The notes under the pieces were generated by a model, which was not told the origin of the DNA, did not search any database, and was given only the letters and a program-made list of their open reading frames with translations. Both the position numbers and the translations under genes were made by a program. From the NCBI RefSeq assembly GCF_012927455.1, contig NZ_JABBPE010000008.1, forward strand, positions 124,001 to 188,000: DNA of 64,000 nucleotides, read 5' to 3'. Below are positions 53,792 to 63,469 of the stretch, piece by piece (position 1 is the stretch's first letter; each line of letters starts with the position of its first letter). Source of the DNA: Polaromonas sp. Lineage in GTDB: Bacteria; Pseudomonadota; Gammaproteobacteria; Burkholderiales; Burkholderiaceae_C.

Positions 53792-56686
53792 ATGTTGATG
53801 CAATCCGCCAAGCCGCTGGGTGAGCTTGAGAACCCTGCCGAATTCATCGCACGCCACATCGGCATTGATGAGGCCGATGAAGTTCACATGCTCAGCGTAG
53901 TGGGTTCAGCCTCGCGCCGGGCACTGATCGACGGCATTGTTCCGCGCGCCATCGCGCGCAGCCGCGCCATGCTTATCCCCCCCCCCGTGACCGAGGCCGC
54001 AGCACTCAGGCAGCTCAAGGCGATTGCTGCCAAAAACCAGGTTTTCAAAAGTTTTATCGGCCAGGGCTACTACGGCACCTACACGCCCGGCGTCATCTTG
54101 CGCAACGTCCTTGAAAACCCCGCCTGGTACACCGCTTACACGCCCTACCAGGCCGAGATTTCACAAGGGCGCCTGGAAGCGTTGATCAACTTCCAGACCA
54201 TGGTGTGCGACCTGACCGGCATGACTATCGCCAACGCCTCCATGCTCGACGAAGCCACGGCCGCCGCCGAAGCCATGACGCTGGCCAAGCGCAGCGTCAA
54301 ATCCAAAAGCAACGTCTTCATCGTCGCCGGCGACTGCCATCCGCAAACCATCGAAGTAATCCAGACCCGCGCCAAGCCGCTGGGCATTGAAGTCAAGGTC
54401 AGCACCGCCTCTGCCACCGTGCCCCAGCTCATGGCCTCAGGCGATTACTTCGGCGTGCTGGCGCAATACCCGGCCACCACCGGCATGATTCATGACCTGC
54501 GGCCACTGGCCGGCAAGGCGCACACCGACAACGCAGCCCTCTGCGTCGCCGCCGACCTGCTGGCGCTGACGCTGCTTGCGCCACCAGGCGAATGGGACGC
54601 CGACATTGTGCTGGGCAGCACCCAGCGCTTTGGCATGCCCATGGGCAATGGCGGCCCGCATGCCGCCTACCTCGCTTGCCGCGACGAGTTCAAGCGCTCA
54701 CTGCCCGGCCGCCTCGTCGGCGTCAGCGTCGACAGCCACGGCAACCCGACTTACCGGCTGGCGCTGCAAACGCGCGAACAGCACATTCGCCGTGAAAAAG
54801 CCACGTCCAACATCTGCACCGCGCAGGTGCTGCCCGCCGTAGTTGCCAGCATGTACGCGGTCTACCACGGCCCACGGGGCCTGCAGCGCATTGCCGAGCG
54901 CGTAGCCGCTTACACCGCGCTGTTTGTGCGCGGCCTGCAAGCGCTGGGCTACCAAATCACCAACGCAGGCGCCTTTGACTCGGTCACGATCAGGACCGGC
55001 GATGCTACTAATTTAATAGCTACTCGCGCTTGTCAGGCGGGGGCTAACCTTAGATTTCGCCTGAAAAACCACCTGGGTGTGTCGCTCGACGAAACCACCA
55101 CTCGCAGCGATATAGAACTGCTCTGGTCCTTCTTTGCGCAGCCCGGTCAAACCGTGCCGGTCGTCAGTGCGTTTGAAAAAGGCGTCGAGTCGCTGATCCC
55201 CGCGGCCCTGCGCCGCAGCAGCGCATTCCTGACGCACCCAGTGTTCAATACCCACCATTCCGAAACCGGCATGCTGCGCTACATCCGCCAGCTTGGCGAC
55301 AAAGACCTGGCGCTGGACCGCAGCATGATTCCGCTGGGCAGCTGCACCATGAAGCTCAACGCGACCAGCGAAATGATGCCGATCACCTGGCCCGAGTTTG
55401 CCAACATTCATCCTTTCGCACCGCAGGACCAGTTGGGCGGCTACGCCGAGCTTGACCAGCAGCTGCGCGACTGGCTGTGCCAGGCCACCGGTTACGCGGG
55501 CATCAGCCTGCAACCCAACGCCGGCTCGCAGGGCGAGTACGCCGGTCTGCTGGTCATCAAAGCCTTTCATGAAGCGAATGGCCAGGGCCATCGCAACATC
55601 TGCCTGATTCCCTCATCAGCGCATGGCACCAACCCGGCCAGCGCGCAGATGGCCGGCATGACGGTGGTCGTCACCGCCTGTGACGTACACGGCAACGTGG
55701 ACATGGCCGACCTGACAGCCAAATGCGAAAAGCACAGCGCCAACCTGGCCTGCATGATGATCACCTACCCCAGCACGCACGGCGTGTTTGAAACCCATGT
55801 GCAGGATCTTTGCCAGTTAGTGCATTTGCACGGCGGCCGCGTCTATGTCGACGGCGCCAACATGAACGCGCTGGTCGGCGTGGCGGCTCCCGGCGAGTTT
55901 GGCGGCGACGTCAGCCACCTGAATCTGCACAAGACCTTCTGCATTCCGCACGGCGGCGGCGGGCCAGGCGTGGGCCCGGTGTGCGTGGTGGCCGACCTGG
56001 TGCCCTACCTGCCCGGCCATGCCACGGCAGGTATTCCGGTCAATGGCGTCGGTGCTATTTCAGCTGCACCTTTGGGCAATGCGGCCGTGTTGCCGATCAG
56101 CTGGATGTACTGCCGCATGATGGGCGCCGAAGGCCTGACCCAGGCCACCGAGATCGCCATCTTGAGCGCCAACTACATCAGTTCTCGGCTTAAAGATCAC
56201 TACCCCACGCTGTACGGCAGTGAAAACGGGCATGTGGCCCACGAATGCATCCTTGACCTGCGCCCGCTGAAGGAAACCAGCGGCATTGTGGCCGAAGACG
56301 TCGCCAAACGCCTGATGGACTACGGTTTTCATGCACCGACATTGAGCTTCCCCGTGCCCGGCACGCTGATGGTCGAACCCACCGAAAGCGAAACTCTGGC
56401 CGAACTGGACCGCTTCATCAACGCCATGATTGCCATTCGCGAAGAGATTCGCCTCGTCGAAAAAGGCACTTGGCCGCAAGACAACAACCCGCTGAAACAC
56501 GCGCCGCACACCGCAGCCAGCCTGCTGGGGCCTGAATGGGACAGGCCGTATTCACGTGAACTCGCCGCCTTCCCGCTGGCGACTCTCAAGCAGGTCAAGT
56601 ACTGGCCGCCTGTAGGCCGGGTTGACAACGTCTACGGCGACCGCAACCTGTCTTGCAGTTGCGTGCCGGTTGGCGACTACGCCTGA
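53792..56686 (+). CDS. gcvP: Glycine dehydrogenase (decarboxylating), P protein
   Basis: This 964-residue homodimer-type PLP enzyme decarboxylates glycine and loads the aminomethyl group on GcvH. The PLP lysine is Lys714 in [29 protein letters not shown] and [10 protein letters not shown] are also typical. The start at 53792 has CTAGGA upstream. Residues about 404-420 ([17 protein letters not shown]) are encoded by a copy of the dispersed 50-bp repeat, at a spot where the family normally has a helix of ordinary sequence. The frame stays open, so the enzyme is probably active. Confidence 0.95.
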   Translation: MLMQSAKPLGELENPAEFIARHIGIDEADEVHMLSVVGSASRRALIDGIVPRAIARSRAMLIPPPVTEAAALRQLKAIAAKNQVFKSFIGQGYYGTYTPGVILRNVLENPAWYTAYTPYQAEISQGRLEALINFQTMVCDLTGMTIANASMLDEATAAAEAMTLAKRSVKSKSNVFIVAGDCHPQTIEVIQTRAKPLGIEVKVSTASATVPQLMASGDYFGVLAQYPATTGMIHDLRPLAGKAHTDNAALCVAADLLALTLLAPPGEWDADIVLGSTQRFGMPMGNGGPHAAYLACRDEFKRSLPGRLVGVSVDSHGNPTYRLALQTREQHIRREKATSNICTAQVLPAVVASMYAVYHGPRGLQRIAERVAAYTALFVRGLQALGYQITNAGAFDSVTIRTGDATNLIATRACQAGANLRFRLKNHLGVSLDETTTRSDIELLWSFFAQPGQTVPVVSAFEKGVESLIPAALRRSSAFLTHPVFNTHHSETGMLRYIRQLGDKDLALDRSMIPLGSCTMKLNATSEMMPITWPEFANIHPFAPQDQLGGYAELDQQLRDWLCQATGYAGISLQPNAGSQGEYAGLLVIKAFHEANGQGHRNICLIPSSAHGTNPASAQMAGMTVVVTACDVHGNVDMADLTAKCEKHSANLACMMITYPSTHGVFETHVQDLCQLVHLHGGRVYVDGANMNALVGVAAPGEFGGDVSHLNLHKTFCIPHGGGGPGVGPVCVVADLVPYLPGHATAGIPVNGVGAISAAPLGNAAVLPISWMYCRMMGAEGLTQATEIAILSANYISSRLKDHYPTLYGSENGHVAHECILDLRPLKETSGIVAEDVAKRLMDYGFHAPTLSFPVPGTLMVEPTESETLAELDRFINAMIAIREEIRLVEKGTWPQDNNPLKHAPHTAASLLGPEWDRPYSRELAAFPLATLKQVKYWPPVGRVDNVYGDRNLSCSCVPVGDYA
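55003..55052 (-). repeat. Dispersed 50-bp repeat, copy 8, inside gcvP
   Basis: Reverse orientation, diverged: TGCTACTAATTTAATAGC, TACTCGCGCTTGT, GGGGGCTAACCT. It follows copy 4 base by base with scattered changes, and is read in frame. Confidence 0.75.
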
Positions 56687-57183
56687 GGAAGGTGCTGCGT
56701 CGGGGTGCAACGGGCTCGCTCTAGAGCGGACTTTGACATCTGCAGCTTGGGTATCGGCAATGCGGCGCCGATTTCGACCAGTGCTGCAACCGTACCCGGT
56801 GCTGAATCGAGCTGCGTTCGGCCTGCTGTTCTGCGGCCGAACGCCATTCATGAATTTTTGGTCAACTAATTTTCCATTTTTGTATTGGCTAAGGCTGTAG
56901 CCGAATAACTAAGCGCGCGAGTAGCTACTAAATTGATAGCGTTATGGTTTTGCTGGCTTGGACTGGCCGCAGTTAGCCCAAGCCAGCAAAGTCATTGCAC
57001 AAATCCGCCAGAAATCAGCCTCCAGCCACCGATCTCAATATGGGTTCGTCGCGCGCTCACCCATAAATCGCGCGCAATGGTATTTGTCGGGGGCTCGCTT
57101 GGCTACGCAGTTTGAAGACTGATCTAGATCAATACTTAGCAAGACAAACGCGTTATCGTGATCTCTTTACGAAGGAGACAACT
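56687..57183. other. Spacer after gcvP
   Basis: This 497-bp spacer holds repeat copy 9 and no supported gene. An AAGGAGAC ribosome site at its right end belongs to the next small gene. Confidence 0.4.
56894..56940 (+). repeat. Dispersed 50-bp repeat, copy 9 (diverged)
   Basis: GCTGTAGCCGAATAACTAAG, CGCGCGAGTA, core GCTACTAAATTGATAGC. Less similar than most copies. Confidence 0.65.
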
Positions 57184-57381
57184 ATGACGAAGCACACCGA
57201 ACTAGTCTATTGCAGAGAACGCATGATCAATGTGGATCTTCGGCAAGGATTTCATAAGTGCGTTCAAGAAAATCAATGCTTTAGCGATGATCCCTGCCCA
57301 TTAAATGGAGAGTTTCACCAACCTCCTGCGAACATAGATGGCGCTGCTCGTGTGGTGGTATCCAGCAAAAGACCGGCTTGA
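57184..57381 (+). CDS. Small four-Cys protein, unknown function
   Basis: This 65-residue protein has Cys10, Cys26, Cys32 and Cys38 with spacing C-x15-C-x5-C-x5-C (YCRERMINV, KCVQENQCFSDDPCPL). AAGGAGAC stands at an ideal distance from the ATG at 57184, which is strong support for translation. It has no signal peptide. The Cys pattern suggests a small metal-binding fold. An alternative, because a radical SAM/SPASM enzyme is encoded 209 bp away on the opposite strand, is a peptide that this enzyme modifies. Neither is proven and I do not recognise a named family. Confidence 0.65.
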   Translation: MTKHTELVYCRERMINVDLRQGFHKCVQENQCFSDDPCPLNGEFHQPPANIDGAARVVVSSKRPA

Positions 57382-57436
57382 GCACCTCAATCTGCCATAG
57401 CACCACGCATCACCGTAAAAACAGACAAAATCCGCC

Positions 57437-57482
57437 ACTAGCCCAAGCAGTACGGGCGCAAGCCGCTATGAAATAAATAGCA
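57437..57482 (+). repeat. Dispersed 50-bp repeat, copy 10
   Basis: CTAGCCCAAGCAGTACGGGC, GCAAGCC, core GCTATGAAATAAATAGC. Lies between the small Cys gene and the radical SAM gene, which converge. Confidence 0.85.
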
Positions 57483-57589
57483 AAATGAATCCGCACCGGG
57501 CCTGTGGAAGTCCAGCGCGAAGCCTTTCTCAGGCGTAATTGCTGACCGGGCGCGTCCTGCGGTCCAGGCATTGCATGATTGGCCGTGGC

Positions 57590-58777
57590 TCAGGGCATGA
57601 TCTCCACATATTCATAAACTTCACACTCCATGATCTGCTTGCGCACGGGCAGTGTGGCACGGTCAAACCAGGCTTGCGGGTTGTGCTTTTCGATCTCGCG
57701 GCCCATAAAACGGATCAACTCGCAGATCGGTTCGACCACATTGGTGCGGTAGCGTTCGTCCTGCTTGACATAGCCGAGGTACAGGTTTTTCATGCAATTG
57801 CCACGGCACCATGAAAACGCCTCGCAACCGTCGCAAGGCATGGCAGGGGTGGGCTGCAGCGGGCTTTTTTTCAGCCAGTTGCCTCTAACATCGCCCATCT
57901 TCATTTCGGGCGCGTACATCATGTCGGGGCAGGGATAAATCTCGCCGCTGGGCATGACGTTGAGCAAGTGGGTGGACACGCGGCACTGGGTGCGCCCGGC
58001 ATACAGTTCTTGTGCGCGGGTCGGGAAAAGCTTGTTGCGCACCATGCCCATCAGCGGAATCAGCGGGTACAGCACATCGGTGCGCGAGAAAAACTTGTCG
58101 ATCAGTTGCACCAGCACCGCCTGGCGTTTGGCCACCGAGTCGCCGCCATACTGCTCATCGGCCACAAACTGCCAGTACAGGTAGTCAAACGGCGTGTCCT
58201 CCTTGACCAGCTGGTCCAGTTCGTCAAAACAGGTGTCAGGATTGCCCCAGGTGACCCGGGCGGTGATGGAGCCGCCCACTTTTGCGCGAACTTCCCGAAG
58301 GTTTTTCATCACCTGGCGGTAGATGCCGCGTCCCCGGTAGCCGTCGGTAGTGGCTTCGCCCCCGTCAATCGAGGCCAGCACATTGGACAGCCGGCTCAAG
58401 GTCTCGTCTGGCAGTTTCGAGATCAATGTGGCGTTGGTCTGCAGCTGAAAGCGAAAGTGCGGGAAGCGCTTCATCACCTCCAGCATCAGTGGCTTGTTCA
58501 GCGTGGGCTCACCCCCATAGAACGTCACGTAGACCTCCTTGCCCAACAAATGCTTGTCAACGAAGGCACAGAGTTGCTCAATGTCGTATTCCACATGAAC
58601 CTGGGAGCCCAAGACCTCGCCCACGCCCAATGAGCAATAGCTGCATTTGAGGTTGCATTTAAGGGTGGTCAGCAATTGCAGCTCGACCCGGCCGCCTACG
58701 ATGGGGTTGACGTCTGATTGCGGGATGTTCGCTTTGACGGTGTCTGAATAGAAGTGAATCGGTGTCGAGTTATGCAT
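57590..58777 (-). CDS. Radical SAM/SPASM domain enzyme
   Basis: This 395-residue radical SAM protein has the cluster motif CNLKCSYC (Cys41, 45, 48), FYGGEPTL, and a C-terminal SPASM-type Cys region (CRVSTHLL, EIYPCPDMMY, CDGCEAFSWCRGNC) that would hold auxiliary Fe-S clusters. SPASM enzymes mostly modify peptides or proteins, for example in RiPP or sulfatase maturation. ATG 58777 is used; the open frame continues to 59014 but that part looks non-coding. The substrate is unknown; the small Cys protein next door is one candidate. Confidence 0.88.
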   Translation of the reverse strand: MHNSTPIHFYSDTVKANIPQSDVNPIVGGRVELQLLTTLKCNLKCSYCSLGVGEVLGSQVHVEYDIEQLCAFVDKHLLGKEVYVTFYGGEPTLNKPLMLEVMKRFPHFRFQLQTNATLISKLPDETLSRLSNVLASIDGGEATTDGYRGRGIYRQVMKNLREVRAKVGGSITARVTWGNPDTCFDELDQLVKEDTPFDYLYWQFVADEQYGGDSVAKRQAVLVQLIDKFFSRTDVLYPLIPLMGMVRNKLFPTRAQELYAGRTQCRVSTHLLNVMPSGEIYPCPDMMYAPEMKMGDVRGNWLKKSPLQPTPAMPCDGCEAFSWCRGNCMKNLYLGYVKQDERYRTNVVEPICELIRFMGREIEKHNPQAWFDRATLPVRKQIMECEVYEYVEIMP

Positions 58778-59098
58778 TAGTTGGCGTGAAGGTCTGGGAG
58801 ATCGGAAGGCAGATATGCGCATCGAAAATGCGGGTGCGCGGCGAAGAGGCCGCCTCTTGCGGGCGCAAATGATAAGCGCCCCCGCGGTGAAAAAAAGCTG
58901 TTGTGGCACCGTAGCGACGACTGCGGCGGCTGTGAATGCTGTTTGCTTGACCCAATCGACATTGAGGCCGATTTGATGCTCAACGAAGTAACGGCTGTGG
59001 GGCCACCAGTTCAACTTTGTACGCCCGCACTTGACCGGGCTTCAAGCCGGTCGGCGCACCACAGCATCGTGCAATCACCTCAGAAGAAAGCTAAATGG

Positions 59099-59146
59099 GC
59101 CTCTAGCCCATACGGGGCGGGCGCAAACAGCTATTAATTCTATAGC
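59099..59146 (+). repeat. Dispersed 50-bp repeat, copy 11
   Basis: GCCTCTAGCCCATAC, CGGGCGCAAACA, core GCTATTAATTCTATAGC. One of the best-conserved copies. Confidence 0.9.
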
Positions 59147-59472
59147 GCATTCTTCACGCTCGCCACAAAGATCGTGGGTAGCCCAGCATTCCCTCGGGCG
59201 CGCTCAAGCAGGTCAGGTATTGGCTCCCAGCGTGCAGTGGCGCGAGGTCCACGGCGCATCGTGCCCGTTGTCGCCGACCAAGACGTTGACAGCGTTATCC
59301 AGCAAATGGCGCTTCCACTCTCAGATCTGGTTGGAATGCAGCTCGAACTTTTTTATGGACCATAAATCTGAGCGTCGAAGCGGATCTAAAGTGTGATATT
59401 TCGACTTATACGGCTGAATTTCCTGTTCAATTTATGGCGCTCACCAACTGCAGGCCAATTCGCACGTGATTT

Positions 59473-59496
59473 AGTAGCTATAGTTTTCATAGCAAT
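59473..59496 (+). repeat. Dispersed repeat, copy 12 (core only)
   Basis: AGTAGCTATAGTTTTCATAGCA core without the CTAGCCC arm. Confidence 0.55.
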
Positions 59497-59546
59497 CGCA
59501 TTTTGCATACTAACAAGTCCATATAAAGCCCGTTAAGTATTTATGG

Positions 59547-59560
59547 ATACCATTTGGTAT
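59547..59560. promoter_or_regulatory. Palindrome upstream of the fasciclin gene
   Basis: ATACCATTTGGTAT, two perfect 6-base arms around TT, lies 61 bp before the start codon in AT-rich DNA. It is suited to be an operator. A second small hairpin (TCGCCA / TGGCGA, 59572-59589) follows in the likely leader. Confidence 0.45.
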
Positions 59561-59621
59561 ATATTCTCTTTTCGCCACATCTTTGGCGATTTTGAATCCT
59601 CTTTATTTGATGGAGATTTCG

Positions 59622-60077
59622 ATGAAAAAAGCTCTCGTTGCTTCGATCTTGGCCTTCGGCGTTGTGCTGTCTGCCCAAGCCAAAGACATTGTGGATACTG
59701 CGGTGGCGGCAGGCAACTTCAAGACGCTGGCAACAGCCCTGGGCGCTGCTGGCTTGGTGGACACCTTGAAGGGCAAAGGTCCATTTACGGTGTTCGCACC
59801 CACCGATGAAGCATTTGCAAAAATTCCCAAAGCGGATCTGGACGCTTTGCTGAAAGACAAGGCCAAGCTGACTTCAGTGTTGACTTACCACGTGGTGGCA
59901 GACAAGGTCATGGCAGCCGACGTGAAAGCCGGCAAGATTAAGACTGTGCAAGGGTCTGAGCTGACGGTGTCGACGAAAGGCGGAGTCATGGTCGATAGCG
60001 CCAAAGTCATCAAGACCGACATCGTCGCCGACAACGGCGTCATCCACGTCATCGACAGCGTGATCATGCCGAAATAA
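59622..60077 (+). CDS. Secreted fasciclin (FAS1) domain protein
   Basis: This 151-residue single FAS1-domain protein has a signal peptide ([19 protein letters not shown]). It has [40 protein letters not shown] and [13 protein letters not shown], which are the two conserved H-boxes and the YH motif of the family. FAS1 proteins mediate adhesion or matrix interactions. ATG 59622 follows TGGAGA. It is a single-gene unit followed by a hairpin. Confidence 0.94.
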   Translation: MKKALVASILAFGVVLSAQAKDIVDTAVAAGNFKTLATALGAAGLVDTLKGKGPFTVFAPTDEAFAKIPKADLDALLKDKAKLTSVLTYHVVADKVMAADVKAGKIKTVQGSELTVSTKGGVMVDSAKVIKTDIVADNGVIHVIDSVIMPK

Positions 60078-60099
60078 AGGCGATTTTGGTTCTTCGGAC

Positions 60100-60140
60100 A
60101 GCCCGGGAGCGGTGACCCATAACCCATTCCGGGCTTTCTT
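60100..60140 (+). terminator. Terminator-like hairpin after the fasciclin gene
   Basis: AGCCCGGGA and TCCGGGCT pair with a long loop, followed by TTCTT. Probable end of the fasciclin transcript. Confidence 0.55.
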
Positions 60141-61046
60141 AAAGGGGTGTTACAACCTCAATCAATCAGCCCCACGCCTCATGACAGGTCATTAATCAAC
60201 ACTGGCCCAAAAAGCCTGATGTCTGGACGAATGCCCTGAGCCTTATCGCCAAGGACCAATATGAATTCATTCCCTGAGGGCTTTCGTTGCCTAGTGATTG
60301 GATCAGCGGCTTCGCTGCATCCAGGCACTGTCAACTCGCAACTTTCACGGCCATTTCGTGGGGCAGAGATTGGGCGCAGCGCGATGCTCAGCCCAGCAGA
60401 CACAGGCCGCTTCTTTTCATAAAACGGCGCGGCTTTGCCGTGGTAGCTTGAGATGTTCTGAGCGGACTGTCTGCATGGCATACGCTGCGGCACTACCGTT
60501 AGATAACGATTCATCACGAACAGCCGCTTTGGGCACGATGGCGAGATCAGCAACAGCTTCTGACTGCAAGCGAGTTGGATTGCAAGAAAGCAGCCACGTG
60601 CCAGTACCTGCTCCAACTGCATACCAGGCGGTCATTTCACATTTTCAGGATTCATTCAGCTCTGGATTTTCGCTCGCCGCGACGGCAGTATTGCAGGCGC
60701 TCGACCGAGACGGTTGACCAGCCGCTTTGGATACGCTTGCCTCGGTCTGCCATAGAGTGCTGCGCATCACCCCCAAAGTAAATAAAACTAGCCCCTGGCC
60801 TATACAGTACGGGCGCAAGCAGCTACTGATTCGATAGCAATCCAGGACTTCGGCAGGCGGTACACACCGGAGTAGTAAGCGCACCATGCGTACCCGTTAC
60901 ATGAACGCTAGCAAGCGTGCAAGCCAATGTTGCTACCGTAGCCTCCCGTTACAGCCACATGCAACGACGCATGGATAATTCATCGGCACCTATGGCACGA
61001 CCCGCTGGGCGCCTCTGCCCTTTCCGGAAAACCAAAAAGAACCCCT
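60141..61046. other. Long spacer without a recognisable gene
   Basis: In this 906-bp stretch no open frame shows protein-like features, although frames of about 140 codons exist on both strands (60298-60717 and 60179-60622). It contains repeat copy 13. It could be a decayed gene or mobile remnant, but I could not identify one. Confidence 0.4.
60786..60842 (+). repeat. Dispersed 50-bp repeat, copy 13
   Basis: AACTAGCCCCTGGCCTATAC, ACGGGCGCAAGCA, core GCTACTGATTCGATAGC. A few bases longer than other copies in the CTAGCCC arm. Confidence 0.85.
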
Positions 61047-61460
61047 ATGCAAATGAAACCTTCGAAAATTCTTCTTGCCCTGCTGACTTGCGTCAGCTTG
61101 TCGGCCGGTGCAGTAGCCGCCACCCCCACCGAAACCTTGCCCTCGGGCGTGACGGTGGCGCACACCGTTGAAGGTACCGGCCCGCAGCCCAAGGCTTCAG
61201 ACGCCGTCAAGGTGCATTACCGCGGTACCCTGGCCGACGGCAAAGAGTTTGACAGTTCCTACAAGCGGGGCATGCCCGCCACCTTCCCGCTTAACCGGGT
61301 GGTGCCGTGCTGGACCGAAGGCATGCAGAAAATCAAGGTCGGCGGCAAGGCAACGCTGACCTGCCCGCCTGCCACGGCGTATGGCGAGCGCGGCGCCGGC
61401 GGTGTGGTGCCACCCAACGCTACGCTGAAGTTTGAAGTGGAACTGATCAGCATCGAATAA
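61047..61460 (+). CDS. FKBP-type peptidyl-prolyl isomerase, exported
   Basis: This 137-residue periplasmic isomerase has a signal peptide (ILLALLTCVSLSAGAVAA) and one FKBP domain: VKVHYRGTLADGKEFDSSYKR, PLNRVVPCWTEGMQ, PPATAYGERGAGG, PPNATLKFEVEL. The Tyr, Asp and Phe of the active site are present. It lacks the N-terminal dimerisation domain of FkpA/Mip, so it is a minimal form. The start could also be the second ATG at 61053. It should help fold exported proteins. Confidence 0.93.
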   Translation: MQMKPSKILLALLTCVSLSAGAVAATPTETLPSGVTVAHTVEGTGPQPKASDAVKVHYRGTLADGKEFDSSYKRGMPATFPLNRVVPCWTEGMQKIKVGGKATLTCPPATAYGERGAGGVVPPNATLKFEVELISIE

Positions 61461-61516
61461 GCAGCCAGCCAGGCGCTGGCTGCGCCTGACCCATTGTTTT
61501 TCTTGTAACTGCCTGC

Positions 61517-62413
61517 CTACAGGCCGGCATTGAGCGTGGCAAGCAGCGCGTCGTTGAAGGCCGCTGCCCGCTCAAACTGAACCCAGTGCCCCGCCGCTTC
61601 GATGCGCCTCAAAGCCCGGAAATTTCCGGCTTGCTGCAGCACTGCTTCAAGCGCATCCATTTTCCCCTGATAGAGGGCATCTTCACTGCCATAAATCGCA
61701 TGCACCGGGCAGCTCAGCCCAGGCAATGCGCGCGCCAGCGCATCGGTGCGCGACAGGCTGCGGCCCTTCATGCGGTCACGCAGCACGTTGGCCACATGCA
61801 GGCGCAGGGCCGTCTCGGTGATGGCGTCCTGGCGGTACAGCATCAAAGCCGCCAGATTGTTGCGGTGTGCGGCATCACGCTGAGCCGGGTCCGCCAGGTG
61901 CCGCCACGCCTTCAGGCGTATTGCCTGTTCAAGCGCCAGCCCCAGGCCGGGCGCCCCCACCAGCACCACACGCGCGGCCCGCGCAGGAAAGCGCTGCGCC
62001 AGAAAACCGGCGACCATGCCGCCAAAAGAAAAGCCCACCAGATCGCAAATGGCGTCGCCCAGCAAAACCTGCAGCCCCTGCTCTATCGGTTCAGGCACCA
62101 CATCGGCATCAGTGCCGTGCGCCGGCACTGCCGAGTCGCCAAAGCCGGGCAAGTCTGGCACCAGCACCTGGCGCCCGGATTCGACCAACGCGGAAATATT
62201 GCGCAGCCAGTGCGTCCAGCTGCCACTGCCGCCATGCAGCAGCAACACCGGCGCCAGCTGGCGGCTGGACGATTCCTGGCCCCAGACACGCCAAACCACT
62301 GACCCCGCGCCACAGGGCGTTTCCAGCCGGGTTGCGGTTTTTAACAGCGGCAGCACTTCATCGGGCAACTGCGTTTCGGAGTTGGCGGCGGAAAGAATCG
62401 TTGAGCGGGGCAT
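61517..62413 (-). CDS. Alpha/beta-fold hydrolase
   Basis: This 298-residue alpha/beta hydrolase has oxyanion motif LLHGGSGSW, the nucleophile elbow GFSFGG, candidate acid Asp in YGSEDALY, and catalytic His in AGHW. No signal peptide. It resembles the MhpC-like group that hydrolyses esters or C-C bonds. Substrate unknown. It runs in the same direction as the NUDIX gene 30 bp upstream, so the two may be co-transcribed. Confidence 0.9.
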   Translation of the reverse strand: MPRSTILSAANSETQLPDEVLPLLKTATRLETPCGAGSVVWRVWGQESSSRQLAPVLLLHGGSGSWTHWLRNISALVESGRQVLVPDLPGFGDSAVPAHGTDADVVPEPIEQGLQVLLGDAICDLVGFSFGGMVAGFLAQRFPARAARVVLVGAPGLGLALEQAIRLKAWRHLADPAQRDAAHRNNLAALMLYRQDAITETALRLHVANVLRDRMKGRSLSRTDALARALPGLSCPVHAIYGSEDALYQGKMDALEAVLQQAGNFRALRRIEAAGHWVQFERAAAFNDALLATLNAGL

Positions 62414-62443
62414 GGCGTGTTTATACCGAAATGGTCTGTCGCG

Positions 62444-63337
62444 TCAGTCAAACAGCGACTCAAAACCATTGACAGGCTCAAACCGCTTATTGCGAAAGCA
62501 CAGACGCGTTGGGCCCGGCAGCGCCTGCTCGCGCACCGAATGGCGCGCGTCGCCGGGGTAGCAGATCACACGCTCGCCGTGCTGATCAAAGGGCTCGGGC
62601 TGGATCAACGGCGGCAGGCGAACCCGCGCGGCGGCCAATACGCTGTGCACATTGGCGTGGCGCGACAGATGTGCCAGGCTCATGATCTGCGGCGGCGCAA
62701 GCTCGATCTGGCCAGCCCAATACTGCTGCAACGCGCTGCGCGGGCTGAGCCAGATGCTCTCGGTGGTTTCAAAGTTGTCGTGGCTTGCCACCTGGCCGGC
62801 CGGCACCGCCGCCACAAAAAAACGGGTGTCAAATCGCTTGTTCATAACCGAGGGCTGGGTCGGCGTGACCCAGCGCGACCAGGGCACAAGGCTGTGAGTC
62901 TGCAGGCGCAAGGCCATGCGCGCCAGCACCACGTTAAAACCCCGGCCTTCGCGCAAAAACGCGGCAGCCCGCGCGCACTGGTCCACAGACGCATCAGACG
63001 GCGTGCCAGAGTCTTGCGCAAACAGCACACCCGATTCTTCAAAAGCTTCGCGCAACGCCGCCACATACAGAGCGCCGGCTGTGCGTTCGTCAATGTCGGC
63101 CTCGTTCAGGCCGGCATGCAGCGCGTGCAGGGGCTGGTCCAGATGCGCGCGCATGTCCAGTTCGGCGTCGGCTGCATCGACCTTGCCGCCCGGAAAGACA
63201 TAGGCGCCGCCCAGCACATCGGACAAGCCGTGGCGCTTCATCAGGAACACCTCCAGACCGCTGGGCGCATCGCGCAGCAAGACCACCGTGGCGGCCGGGC
63301 GTGGCGCACTGGTGATGGTTTCCCTATTCAATTCCAT
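62444..63337 (-). CDS. NUDIX hydrolase
   Basis: This 297-residue protein has a NUDIX domain (YVFPGGKVD then ALREAFEESGVLF, the REx2EExG core, separated by an insertion). The insertion and length resemble the NUDT19/CoA-pyrophosphatase-like branch rather than MutT. It hydrolyses a nucleoside diphosphate linked to another group, but which one cannot be told. Its C-terminal part (ICYPGDARHS, PTRLCFRNKRFEPV) is outside the core domain. Confidence 0.9.
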   Translation of the reverse strand: MELNRETITSAPRPAATVVLLRDAPSGLEVFLMKRHGLSDVLGGAYVFPGGKVDAADAELDMRAHLDQPLHALHAGLNEADIDERTAGALYVAALREAFEESGVLFAQDSGTPSDASVDQCARAAAFLREGRGFNVVLARMALRLQTHSLVPWSRWVTPTQPSVMNKRFDTRFFVAAVPAGQVASHDNFETTESIWLSPRSALQQYWAGQIELAPPQIMSLAHLSRHANVHSVLAAARVRLPPLIQPEPFDQHGERVICYPGDARHSVREQALPGPTRLCFRNKRFEPVNGFESLFD

Positions 63338-63402
63338 GATTTACTTTCATTGCTTGCTAGCTGCCTGCAGACTTGGGCTAAAACCAAACTTTCACACGAA
63401 TC

Positions 63403-63453
63403 AGGCTATAGCCCGCTTACTCATTGCGCAAACAGCTATTGAATCCATAGCAG
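63403..63453 (+). repeat. Dispersed 50-bp repeat, copy 14 (diverged)
   Basis: AGGCTATAGCCCGCTTACTC, TGCGCAAACA, core GCTATTGAATCCATAGC. Between the NUDIX and MazG-like genes. Confidence 0.75.
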
Positions 63454-63469
63454 ACACACAACACAAAAC

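Larger units (their letters stand above)
58778..59621. other. Spacer between radical SAM and fasciclin genes
   Basis: This 844-bp spacer separates divergent genes. It contains repeat copies 11 and 12 and the palindrome at 59547-59560. Short open frames here look spurious. Confidence 0.5.

Noticed and set aside
57539-59137. Plus-strand open frames opposite the radical SAM gene
   Set aside because: Antisense shadows of a gene with clear Fe-S motifs.
60179-60717. Open frames of about 140 codons on both strands
   Set aside because: Unusual composition, no ribosome site and no recognised domain; described only as spacer.
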